A stretch of DNA of 64,000 nucleotides. Origin: Ruegeria lacuscaerulensis (lineage in GTDB: Bacteria; Pseudomonadota; Alphaproteobacteria; Rhodobacterales; Rhodobacteraceae). This document shows, piece after piece, positions 25,045 to 32,856 of the stretch (the first letter of the stretch is position 1; each line of letters opens with the position of its first letter). The DNA is taken from contig NZ_WQGO01000007.1 in assembly GCF_013034685.1 (NCBI RefSeq), forward strand, positions 1-64,000. Direction: 5' to 3'. A program made the position numbers and the translations under genes. Under the pieces are notes generated by a model that ran no database searches, was not told the origin of the DNA, and saw nothing but the letters and a program-made list of their open reading frames with translations.

Positions 25045-25323
25045 TCATTCGTTTATATCATGCCGGAAGGTCTTCACCTGACCATGGGGCAGGGCGAACA
25101 TCCGCCGCAACACCAGCCACGCCACCAAGGACAAAGCTGCAAAGATCAGTAGCAAAACGGGCAGGGACGGTGCGACCCCGGGAATGACCAGCAACAGCCC
25201 AGTGATCGCCGCGCCGATTGCGAAGCCCAGAAAGATGAATCCCGGCAGCACAATCTCGAGGATGCCGAGGGCCAAAGCCCCTGCCAACCAAATCCACCAT
25301 GTCAACCAGAACGGATCGGCCAT
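25045..25323 (-). CDS. NfeD-like membrane protein (short form)
   Basis: 92 residues: two to three membrane helices (about 7-25, 28-48, 52-72) and a very short cytoplasmic tail; the OB-fold domain of full NfeD proteins is missing or reduced to about 20 residues. Its ATG overlaps the stop of the SPFH gene in TAATG, the usual NfeD-stomatin pairing. Such pairs are thought to organise membrane microdomains; no protease domain is present. Confidence 0.88.
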   Translation of the reverse strand: MADPFWLTWWIWLAGALALGILEIVLPGFIFLGFAIGAAITGLLLVIPGVAPSLPVLLLIFAALSLVAWLVLRRMFALPHGQVKTFRHDINE

Positions 25324-26210
25324 TACCGGCCTCCTTTCAACATTTTGAAGGCATCGCCAAACGCCTCGAGCGCATTTGCGGGCACCACGATGGTTTGCGA
25401 GCCATTGCCTGCGCCAAGTGCGTTCAGGGCCTCGACCTGTTTCAATGCGACCTGATACTGAGCGGCCTCGATCCCGTTATCCTGAATGGCCTTGGCGACC
25501 ACGCCCGTTGCATAGGCTTCGGCCTCGGCCTGAATACGGCGGGCTTTGGCGGTTTGTTCAGCCGCGTAAAGCTCGGCATCGGCGTTCAGTTCGACGGCGC
25601 GTTTCTGACCCTCGGCCTCAGTCACCTGCGCGCGACGGGCGCGTTCGGCGTTCAACTGCTGCAACATTGCGTCGCGGGTGGCCTGATCCAGGTTAACGTC
25701 TAAAATCTCGGCCCGAGTCACCTCGATACCCCAGTCATCCACGGCGGTTTCCACGCTTTCCTGAATACGGGTAATCAGCTGCGCACGGTTCGACTGTACC
25801 TCATCCAGGTCCATTTTGCCGATCTCGGCGCGGACGATACCGGCCACGGTGGTGGCAATCGCGCCATCTACGTCACGGATACGATAGACCGTCTTTTCCG
25901 GTTCAAGAATGCGGTAAAAGACCGAGGTGTCGATCTGCACCAGCACGTTGTCTTTAGTGATCGCGTCCTGAGTCGCGTTGGGCAACTGACGCTCCAGAAT
26001 GGATATTTTGTGGCGTGCAACGTCCAGAAACGGAACGATAAAGTTGATCCCCGGTCCAAGGACCGAGTGAAGGCGCCCGAACCGTTCAATCACGAACTTC
26101 TCGGATTGAGGCACAATCTTTATGCCCTTGAAAATGACGACGACGATCAGCGCCGCGCCCAGCAGGAAAATGATGTTGGATGAAATCAATCCAATAATCT
26201 GTTCTTCCAT
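25323..26210 (-). CDS. SPFH/Band 7 (stomatin-like) membrane protein, QmcA type
   Basis: 295 residues: N-terminal membrane helix (about 10-30), SPFH domain (about 30-190, with KIVPQSEKFVIERFGRL), then an Ala/Glu-rich coiled coil (about 195-250) used for oligomerisation and a GNGSQTIVVPANALEAFG tail. Matches the QmcA/YbbK group that assembles large membrane cages and pairs with NfeD or FtsH. The upstream gap contains the palindrome TACTATAGTA near 26233, which overlaps a plausible -10. Confidence 0.92.
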   Translation of the reverse strand: MEEQIIGLISSNIIFLLGAALIVVVIFKGIKIVPQSEKFVIERFGRLHSVLGPGINFIVPFLDVARHKISILERQLPNATQDAITKDNVLVQIDTSVFYRILEPEKTVYRIRDVDGAIATTVAGIVRAEIGKMDLDEVQSNRAQLITRIQESVETAVDDWGIEVTRAEILDVNLDQATRDAMLQQLNAERARRAQVTEAEGQKRAVELNADAELYAAEQTAKARRIQAEAEAYATGVVAKAIQDNGIEAAQYQVALKQVEALNALGAGNGSQTIVVPANALEAFGDAFKMLKGGR

Positions 26211-26388
26211 ATAACTGTCCTCTCGGTATTGTGTACTATAGTATACATTTGGGGATTGACTCGCCCAATTTCAACTCAGCTATCCCGAGAAGGGGCGCGG
26301 AATCAAATCATTGAATAAGCTGATACGGGGGGCGGAGGCCGGTCTGTGACCACTTTGCATCCCTTGCCGATTGCGCTATCGGGCAGAC

Positions 26389-27300
26389 ATGAAACTGATT
26401 ATAGACACTGACCCCGGCATTGATGACGCAATGGCCATCGCCTATGCGGCTGCCGCCCCCGAGATTGAGCTGATTGGCCTGACCACGGTTTTCGGCAACA
26501 CCCATGTGCATCAATCCAGCCGGAACGCGCGGTTTTTGTTGGATAAACTGGGCATAAACGCCCCGGTCGCAGAAGGCGCACCCGTGGCGCAGGGGGCGGG
26601 CACACATGCGCCGTCTGAGCATGTTCATGGGCCTGAGGGGTTTGGAGATGTCACCGACATCCCTCAGATCGGGAGCAATCACAGCCTGTCCGCTGCCGAA
26701 TATCTGGTTGAAATGGCCCGCGTGCATAAGGGCGAGCTGGTGGTCTGCGCCGTCGGTCCCTTAACTAATATCGCCGCTGCTCTGCGTCTGGACCCGGAAT
26801 TTGCCCAGAACATCGCCCGGTTGGTCATCATGGGCGGTGCTGTTTATTGCCCTGGTAACATTACCCCGCATGCCGAGGCGAATATCTACCATGACCCTCT
26901 TGCCGCCGATGAGGTTTTTGCCAACCCTCCCACGACGGTGGTTGTTGGTTTGGATGTGACGCTCAGGACCCTCTACGAAGGGGCCGATTTTGACGGTCTC
27001 GCGGAACAATCCGCAGATATGGGCGGGTTCCTTCGCGATATCTCGAAGTTTTACCTGAAGTTCTACAAGGATGTTGGCGGGCTTGAGGGCTGCGGGCTGC
27101 ACGATTCGACAGCTGTGATCGCCTGTACCCATGCGGACATGTTCACAATGGTGAAAACCGGGTTGCAGGTGGTTGCGGACGGCCCCGAGATTGGCCTGAC
27201 CCGCCCCGATCCTTCGCGTCCCGTCGTGCACGTGTGCTGCGATGTCGACGGGGCAGGGGTAGTCGATCTCTTTACCCAACGGGTTTCTTCATTGCCCTGA
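26389..27300 (+). CDS. inosine/uridine-preferring nucleoside hydrolase
   Basis: 303 residues from MKLIIDTDPGIDDA; the DTDPGIDDA motif binds the catalytic calcium. Cleaves N-glycosidic bonds of ribonucleosides to base and ribose. Further family segments NPLTNIA-like (VGPLTNIAAAL), MGGAVYCPGN and AEANIYHDPLAA are present. A start at 26371 is possible but adds residues outside the fold. No transporter or kinase adjoins; 63 bases before tgt, perhaps cotranscribed. Confidence 0.93.
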   Translation: MKLIIDTDPGIDDAMAIAYAAAAPEIELIGLTTVFGNTHVHQSSRNARFLLDKLGINAPVAEGAPVAQGAGTHAPSEHVHGPEGFGDVTDIPQIGSNHSLSAAEYLVEMARVHKGELVVCAVGPLTNIAAALRLDPEFAQNIARLVIMGGAVYCPGNITPHAEANIYHDPLAADEVFANPPTTVVVGLDVTLRTLYEGADFDGLAEQSADMGGFLRDISKFYLKFYKDVGGLEGCGLHDSTAVIACTHADMFTMVKTGLQVVADGPEIGLTRPDPSRPVVHVCCDVDGAGVVDLFTQRVSSLP

Positions 27301-27363
27301 CGGGTTGCAAAGGGCGGGCAGATCGGGCAAATCCTGCCCGGTTCAGCGACCCCGAGGCCCCCT

Positions 27364-28494
27364 ATGACCGAACGTTTTTCTTTTGACCTTAAAGCCACCG
27401 ACGGCAAGGCGAGAACCGGCGTGATCCACACACCGCGCGGCGAGGTTCGGACGCCCGCCTTCATGCCTGTTGGAACAGCGGCAACGGTCAAGGCGATGAT
27501 GCCCGAAAGCGTGCGCGCAACCGGGGCCGATATCCTGTTGGGCAACACCTATCACTTGATGCTGCGCCCGACGGCAGAGCGGATTGACCGTCTGGGTGGT
27601 TTGCACAAGTTCATGAACTGGGAACGTCCGATCCTGACAGACTCGGGTGGGTTTCAGGTTATGTCCCTGGCCGGGCTTCGAAAACTGACCGAAAAGGGCG
27701 TGACCTTCAAATCGCATATCGACGGCTCCAAGCATGAGCTGACGCCAGAGCGGTCAATGGAAATCCAGCGCCTGCTGGGTTCGGATATCGTTATGTGTTT
27801 CGACGAATGCCCGGCCTTACCCGCGGACCGGGACCGGATTGCTGAATCGATGCGACTGTCGATGCGATGGGCGCACAGGTCGCGCGATGCGTTCGGCGAC
27901 CGTCCGGGCCACGCTTTGTTTGGTATTCAGCAAGGTGGACTAGAACACGATTTCCGCGAAGAATCCGCCGAAGCCTTAAAAGAGATCGGGTTCGAAGGCT
28001 ATGCGGTCGGCGGACTAGCCGTCGGCGAAGGCCAAGAGGCCATGTTCAGCGTTCTGGATTTCGCGCCTGATATGCTGCCCACCGACAAGCCACGCTATCT
28101 GATGGGAGTGGGCAAGCCCGACGATATCGTAGGCGCCGTTGCGCGCGGCATCGACATGATGGATTGTGTTTTGCCTTCGCGTTCAGGGCGCACAGGGCAG
28201 GTTTTCACCCGCTATGGCGTGGTCAATATTAAAAACGCCCGCCACGCGGATGACCCGCGCCCGCTGGATGAGCAGTGTACCTGTCCGGCCTGTTCAAACT
28301 ACTCCCGCGCTTATTTGCACCATGTATTCCGCGCGAACGAGATGATCTCGGGGATGCTGCTGACTTGGCACAACCTGCATTATTTTCAGGAAATCATGCA
28401 GGGTATGCGCGACGCGATTGCGGCGGGAACCTTTGAGGCATGGCAAAATCAATTCCATGCCCAACGCGCACAGGGCGATATCGAGCCGCTTTAG
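27364..28494 (+). CDS. tgt: tRNA-guanine (queuine) transglycosylase
   Basis: Exchanges guanine 34 for preQ1 in tRNAs with GUN anticodons, such as the tRNA-Asp(GUC) encoded twice in this window. 376 residues; nucleophile region [12 protein letters not shown], second catalytic Asp in [13 protein letters not shown], and the zinc site CTCPAC plus a downstream His (RAYLHH). ATG at 27364. Stands 211 bases before lon, which has its own promoter. Confidence 0.96.
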   Translation: MTERFSFDLKATDGKARTGVIHTPRGEVRTPAFMPVGTAATVKAMMPESVRATGADILLGNTYHLMLRPTAERIDRLGGLHKFMNWERPILTDSGGFQVMSLAGLRKLTEKGVTFKSHIDGSKHELTPERSMEIQRLLGSDIVMCFDECPALPADRDRIAESMRLSMRWAHRSRDAFGDRPGHALFGIQQGGLEHDFREESAEALKEIGFEGYAVGGLAVGEGQEAMFSVLDFAPDMLPTDKPRYLMGVGKPDDIVGAVARGIDMMDCVLPSRSGRTGQVFTRYGVVNIKNARHADDPRPLDEQCTCPACSNYSRAYLHHVFRANEMISGMLLTWHNLHYFQEIMQGMRDAIAAGTFEAWQNQFHAQRAQGDIEPL

Positions 28495-28599
28495 GCGGCG
28501 GAATTCAGTTCTGCCCAGCAAAAACGGTGGATATGTGATCGCGACGCCTTGCAGTCCGAAAAACCTCGGGTCATTCTGATCCGCATAACAGGCGGTGAG

Positions 28600-28631
28600 G
28601 TTGAAAACGGGTGTAAAAGCCCCACCTTTAT
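28600..28631 (+). promoter_or_regulatory. Candidate heat-shock (RpoH) promoter of lon
   Basis: GTTGAAA at 28600-28606 and CCCCACCTTTAT at 28620-28631 resemble the -35 and -10 of sigma-32 promoters, 13 bases apart in the enteric alignment. Lies 73 bases before the lon ATG, where a heat-shock promoter is expected. Confidence 0.4.
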
Positions 28632-28704
28632 CGTCCAAACAGGAGATGGCCGAGCGTTGCCTTGATAGGGACCGGAGCCGTCTTGCCAATGATAAGGATA
28701 GAGC

Positions 28705-31113
28705 ATGCAAGAGCCTCTGAATTCCTCGTACCCAGTACTGCCGTTGCGCGACATCGTGGTGTTTCCACATATGATCGTGCCGCTGTTCGTGGGACGGGAA
28801 AAATCCGTCCGCGCGCTGGAAGAAGTGATGCAGGACGACAAGCAGATTCTGCTGTCCAGCCAGATTGATCCGGGTGAGGACGATCCCGCCATCGACGGGA
28901 TTTACCGGTCGGGCGTACTGGCAAATGTGCTGCAACTGCTGAAACTGCCCGATGGCACTGTCAAAGTGCTGGTCGAAGGGCAGGCGCGCGTGCAGATCAC
29001 CGATTTTCTGGAAAATGACGATTTTTTCGAGGCCCGCGCTGAATATCTGACCGAAATTCCGGGCGACGTGACGACGACCGAGGCGCTGCTGCGCACCGTC
29101 GCAGATGAGTTCGAGCGTTACGCCAAAGTCCGCAAGAACATCCCCGAAGAAGCGCTGACCGCCGTTGGTGAAACCACCGAACCTGCCAAGCTGGCCGACC
29201 TGGTTTCGGGCCATCTTGGCATCGAGGTTGAGCAAAAGCAGGAACTGCTTGAGACGCTCTCGGTTAGTGAGCGGCTGGAAAAGGTCTATGGCCTCATGCA
29301 GGGCGAGATGTCGGTTCTGCAGGTCGAGAAAAAGATCAAGACCCGCGTCAAATCCCAGATGGAGAAGACGCAGCGCGAGTACTACCTGAATGAGCAAATG
29401 AAGGCCATTCAGAAGGAACTTGGCGATGGCGAGGACGGCGGCAACGAAGTTGCTGAACTGGAAGAGAAAATCGCCGAGACCAAGCTGTCGAAAGAAGCGC
29501 GCGAAAAGGCCGAGGGTGAGCTGAAGAAGCTCAAGAATATGTCACCCATGTCGGCCGAGGCCACCGTTGTGCGCAACTATCTGGACTGGATTCTGTCGCT
29601 GCCGTGGGGCACCAAATCCCGCGTCAAAAAGGATCTGGGCCGTGCCCAGGACATTTTGGATGCCGATCACTATGGGCTTGAGAAGGTCAAGGAACGGATC
29701 GTCGAGTATCTGGCGGTTCAACAGCGCTCGAAAAAGCTGAAAGGCCCGATCCTGTGCCTTGTCGGCCCTCCGGGTGTGGGTAAAACCTCGCTGGGTAAGT
29801 CGGTTGCCAAAGCCACGGGGCGCGAGTTCATTCGCATCTCGCTGGGCGGTGTGCGTGATGAATCCGAGATCCGCGGCCACCGTCGGACCTATATCGGTTC
29901 GATGCCCGGCAAGATCATCCAGTCGCTGAAAAAGGCAAAAACCACGAACCCGCTGATTTTGCTCGATGAGATCGACAAGATGGGGCAGGATTTCCGTGGC
30001 GACCCGGCTTCGGCCATGCTTGAAGTGCTGGACCCTGAACAGAACAGTACGTTCATGGACCACTACTTGGAGGTCGAATATGACCTGTCCAACGTGATGT
30101 TCCTGACCACGTCGAACAGCTATAATATGCCCGGGCCTTTGCTGGACCGGATGGAGATCATCCCGCTGGCTGGCTATACCGAGGAAGAGAAATCCGAGAT
30201 CGCCAAGCAGCACCTGATCGGCAAGCAGGTTAAAAACCATGGCCTCAAGGCCAAGGAATTTGAGCTGACCGATGATGCGCTGCAATCCATCATCCGCACC
30301 TATACCCGGGAAGCGGGCGTGCGAAATCTGGAACGTGAGATCGCCAAGGTTGCCCGGAAATCGCTGACCAAGATCATCAAGAAAGAGGCCGAGTCGGTCA
30401 CGGTGACGCCTGACAATCTGGATGATTTCCTGGGCGTGCCCAAATACCGCTATGGTCTGGCCGAACAGGACGATCAGGTCGGTGTTGTGACTGGTCTGGC
30501 TTATACCTCGGTCGGGGGCGATCTGCTGCATATCGAAGCGCTGAAACTGCCCGGCAAGGGGCGGATGAAGACCACCGGTAAGCTGGGCGATGTGATGAAG
30601 GAATCCATCGACGCGGCATCGTCCTATGTGCGGTCAATCTCGCCTCAGATCGGGGTGAAGCCGACGAAATTCGACACGCTGGACATTCACGTCCACGTTC
30701 CGGATGGCGCAACGCCAAAGGATGGCCCTTCGGCCGGTCTGGCGATGGTGACATCGATCGTGTCGGTGCTGACCGGTATTCCGGTTCGCAAGGATATCGC
30801 CATGACGGGCGAGGTTTCGCTGCGCGGCAACGCGATGCCGATCGGTGGGCTCAAGGAAAAACTGCTGGCGGCCCTGCGTGGTGGCATCAAGACTGTCCTG
30901 ATCCCCGAGGAAAATGAAAAGGATCTGGCCGACATCCCGGATAACGTGAAGGAAGGGCTGGAGATCATCCCGGTCACGCATGTGTCCGAGGTTCTGAAGC
31001 AGGCGCTGATTAGCGAGCCTGAACCCATCGAATGGGACGAAGCAGCCGAGGAGGCCGCAGCAGCGGCTGCGAAAGCCGCGGAAAGTTCGGCAGCGTCTGC
31101 CAGAACGCACTGA
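28705..31113 (+). CDS. lon: ATP-dependent protease Lon
   Basis: Cytosolic AAA+ serine protease degrading misfolded and regulatory proteins. 802 residues: LON N-domain (about 8-200), coiled-coil region, AAA+ domain with Walker A at 354-361 (GPPGVGKT) and Walker B in LILLDEIDKM, and the protease domain with catalytic Ser676 in PKDGPSAGLAM and its Lys partner about 43 residues on. Ends in an Ala/Glu-rich tail. ATG 28705 with AAGGA six bases upstream. Confidence 0.97.
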   Translation: MQEPLNSSYPVLPLRDIVVFPHMIVPLFVGREKSVRALEEVMQDDKQILLSSQIDPGEDDPAIDGIYRSGVLANVLQLLKLPDGTVKVLVEGQARVQITDFLENDDFFEARAEYLTEIPGDVTTTEALLRTVADEFERYAKVRKNIPEEALTAVGETTEPAKLADLVSGHLGIEVEQKQELLETLSVSERLEKVYGLMQGEMSVLQVEKKIKTRVKSQMEKTQREYYLNEQMKAIQKELGDGEDGGNEVAELEEKIAETKLSKEAREKAEGELKKLKNMSPMSAEATVVRNYLDWILSLPWGTKSRVKKDLGRAQDILDADHYGLEKVKERIVEYLAVQQRSKKLKGPILCLVGPPGVGKTSLGKSVAKATGREFIRISLGGVRDESEIRGHRRTYIGSMPGKIIQSLKKAKTTNPLILLDEIDKMGQDFRGDPASAMLEVLDPEQNSTFMDHYLEVEYDLSNVMFLTTSNSYNMPGPLLDRMEIIPLAGYTEEEKSEIAKQHLIGKQVKNHGLKAKEFELTDDALQSIIRTYTREAGVRNLEREIAKVARKSLTKIIKKEAESVTVTPDNLDDFLGVPKYRYGLAEQDDQVGVVTGLAYTSVGGDLLHIEALKLPGKGRMKTTGKLGDVMKESIDAASSYVRSISPQIGVKPTKFDTLDIHVHVPDGATPKDGPSAGLAMVTSIVSVLTGIPVRKDIAMTGEVSLRGNAMPIGGLKEKLLAALRGGIKTVLIPEENEKDLADIPDNVKEGLEIIPVTHVSEVLKQALISEPEPIEWDEAAEEAAAAAAKAAESSAASARTH

Positions 31114-31135
31114 GTTCGGCTTGAATGATCAAAAT

Positions 31136-31163
31136 GGGCGGGGTTTCAACCTCGCCCTTTTTC
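31136..31163 (+). terminator. lon terminator
   Basis: GGGCGGGG (31136-31143) pairs with CCTCGCCC (31150-31157) with one mismatch, loop TTTCAA, followed by TTTTT. Confidence 0.85.
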
Positions 31164-31217
31164 ATGTGACTACCCAAAGAATTGGGACGCAAGGAACCAC
31201 CAAGTTTTAGGGGAAAA

Positions 31218-31292
31218 TGGTGGGTGATAAGAGATTTGAACTCCTGACATCTTCGATGTGAACGAAGCGCTCTACCACTGAGCTAATCACCC
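31218..31292 (-). tRNA. tRNA-Val (CAC)
   Basis: On the - strand: acceptor GGGTGAT/ATCACCC, D-arm GCTC-AGTGGTA-GAGC, anticodon stem CTTCG/CGAAG with loop TTCACAT giving anticodon CAC (reads GUG), T-arm AGGAG-TTCAAAT-CTCTT with one G-T pair, discriminator A and encoded CCA. 75 bases including CCA. Confidence 0.96.
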
Positions 31293-31402
31293 GTAAGGCG
31301 GCGTCTTACAGTGAGTCTTGGCCCGCCGCAAGAGCCGGGATTCGTTTTTCTAACCCCGGCACTAAAGTCCCCCCGGAGGCGCCCCCCGAGGGGAAAATGT
31401 CC

Positions 31403-32140
31403 TCATAGACCCGGCAAACCTGGCAGTCTGGACAGAACGCCGCGCAGACCGAAGGTGGTGCCGCGCTCGTTGCCAAAGTTCACACGGACGCCGAAGCTGA
31501 CATATGCTTCGTTTTCGCTACCGGACACCAATGGGGACGAAATATGGGCAACACCGACATTGCCGTAGACTTCGGCATTGTCCGCAGCCGCATAAGAGGC
31601 GCCAATGGCAAACAGGTTGTAGTCCAGTGCACCTGCAAAGTTGTCAACGATTTCAAAGCTCGCGTTCAGTTCCCATGCATCAGCCAATTCGGTTTTTGCC
31701 GAAATACCAAATAGCGTGCCATCCAGATCCGAGGCATTTGTCAGATCTTGCCGCCCAAGATAACCTTCGATCTCTGCGGGTCCGGCATCAAATCCGGCTT
31801 CCAGACCGTAGAATTCGAAATCGGCATCGTCCAGGTCTTCCTGGCCGTAAAACAGGCCGAAAGACGCGTTGTTGGCGGTGTGCCAGTTGCCGTGCAAGGT
31901 CCAGTTCGTTGCGGTCTCGCTTAGGTCCTGAAATCGCTGGACGCCAAGATCTAGCTGTGTGCTGAATGCGCGGTTAAATGCCAATTCTCCAGAACCGTTC
32001 AGGTTGTAGGCGTCACCGAAGTCGGTGTCTGTGAACGTAGAATAATCCAGATTCAAATATCCGCCGGAAAATTCGACAGCTTGTGCTGCACCAGTCAGGG
32101 TTGCTGCTGACAAAGCACTGCTAATAAAAAATTTTTTCAC
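31403..32140 (-). CDS. secreted outer-membrane beta-barrel-like protein
   Basis: 245 residues. Sec signal peptide (MKKFFISSALSAATLTGAAQA, about 1-21), then alternating polar/aromatic strands (for example FSGGYLNLDYSTF, NWTLHGNWHT, ASFGLFYGQEDL, AYVSFGVRVNFG) typical of a small porin-like barrel of 8-12 strands. The gene starts on GTG at 32140 with GGAG 8 bases upstream. Acidic, no calcium or ligand motif recognised. The mRNA leader holds a strong hairpin (32168-32203). Unusually, the last residues (RLPGLPGL) do not end in the aromatic residue typical of BAM-inserted barrels. Confidence 0.72.
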   Translation of the reverse strand: MKKFFISSALSAATLTGAAQAVEFSGGYLNLDYSTFTDTDFGDAYNLNGSGELAFNRAFSTQLDLGVQRFQDLSETATNWTLHGNWHTANNASFGLFYGQEDLDDADFEFYGLEAGFDAGPAEIEGYLGRQDLTNASDLDGTLFGISAKTELADAWELNASFEIVDNFAGALDYNLFAIGASYAAADNAEVYGNVGVAHISSPLVSGSENEAYVSFGVRVNFGNERGTTFGLRGVLSRLPGLPGL

Positions 32141-32480
32141 GTTTATGCTCCGTTTTCTTTTCGTTGTGCAATAGGGTCTTCTTGAGACCCTCTGAGCAAT
32201 TGCGGACTTAATCGGGCTAGAGTGGAAAGTGTATCTGGCACAGTTGAATTAGGTGCGATGTGGCGAAGCTGACACAGTTTTTGGTTGTGGCGAAAACACC
32301 TGCTGCTTGATCCACTCGCGTTGTTGGCTGATCTACTGTCAAGACCGGTGATGAGACGTTGATCCGAGATCTTCGGCGAAGGTAAAATTTCCGAATTCGG
32401 AAAAAACTTCAAAACGCCGCTTGACGCTGCCCGAGCGGAGCCATAATACACCCCAACGTTCAGCAACGAACGTGCAGCGG
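32141..32480. other. 340-base gap between the barrel gene and tRNA-Asp
   Basis: No gene supported. On the - strand side: a leader hairpin, inner arms AGGGTCT/AGACCCT (32173-32179, 32185-32191) stacked on outer GCAAT/ATTGC (32168-32172, 32199-32203). On the + strand side: the tRNA promoter at 32421-32449. In the middle, TTCCGAATTCGGAA at about 32389-32402 is a perfect palindrome of unknown meaning. Confidence 0.6.
32421..32449 (+). promoter_or_regulatory. Housekeeping promoter of tRNA-Asp
   Basis: TTGACG (32421-32426), 17-base spacer, TAATAC (32444-32449). Start expected near 32456, about 25 bases before the first tRNA. Confidence 0.6.
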
Positions 32481-32557
32481 GCGGTTGTAGCTCAGTTGGT
32501 TAGAGTACCGGCCTGTCACGCCGGGGGTCGCGGGTTCGAGCCCCGTCAACCGCGCCA
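32481..32557 (+). tRNA. tRNA-Asp (GTC), copy 1
   Basis: Acceptor GCGGTTG/CAACCGC, D-loop with GG, anticodon loop CTGTCAC giving GTC, T-arm CGGG-TTCGAGC-CCCG, discriminator G, encoded CCA. 77 bases. Identical to copy 2. Confidence 0.97.
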
Positions 32558-32602
32558 TCGCTGCACTCCTTGGTCCAGGTTAAAGGCCGTGAAAATAGAT
32601 GC

Positions 32603-32679
32603 GCGGTTGTAGCTCAGTTGGTTAGAGTACCGGCCTGTCACGCCGGGGGTCGCGGGTTCGAGCCCCGTCAACCGCGCCA
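32603..32679 (+). tRNA. tRNA-Asp (GTC), copy 2
   Basis: Identical to the copy 45 bases upstream over all 77 bases including CCA; the linker between them differs from flanking sequence. Probably one transcript from the promoter at 32421. A substrate for the Tgt encoded at 27.4 kb. Confidence 0.97.
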
Positions 32680-32773
32680 TTTATTTCTCAAATCTCAGTC
32701 AGAACTTTGAACATTCAGCACATTGCGCGCCGACGCACATGTTTTGTCAGGAGTGATCGGCAATAATCTGTAA

Positions 32774-32788
32774 GTTCACACTTTGTTC
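32774..32788. promoter_or_regulatory. LexA (SOS) box of uvrA
   Basis: GTTC-ACACTTT-GTTC, an exact match to the alphaproteobacterial LexA site GTTC-N7-GTTC, 68 bases before the uvrA ATG. Confidence 0.88.
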
Positions 32789-32856
32789 TAATTTTTCTGT
32801 TGGAGACTCAGTGCTGCTCGCCTATTTCTAGGTCACTTGCGTGTAGGGGGCCAAGA

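Noticed and set aside
31360-31402. GC-rich CCCC/GGGG stretch after the barrel gene as a terminator
   Set aside because: Several alternative weak pairings and no clear T tract on the - strand; not called.
32143-32466. 107-codon - strand frame between the barrel gene and the tRNAs
   Set aside because: No ribosome site, no domain, covers the leader hairpin and the tRNA promoter.
32481-32679. Two identical 77-base repeats, CRISPR-like at first sight
   Set aside because: They fold as tRNA-Asp(GTC); only two copies and no cas genes.
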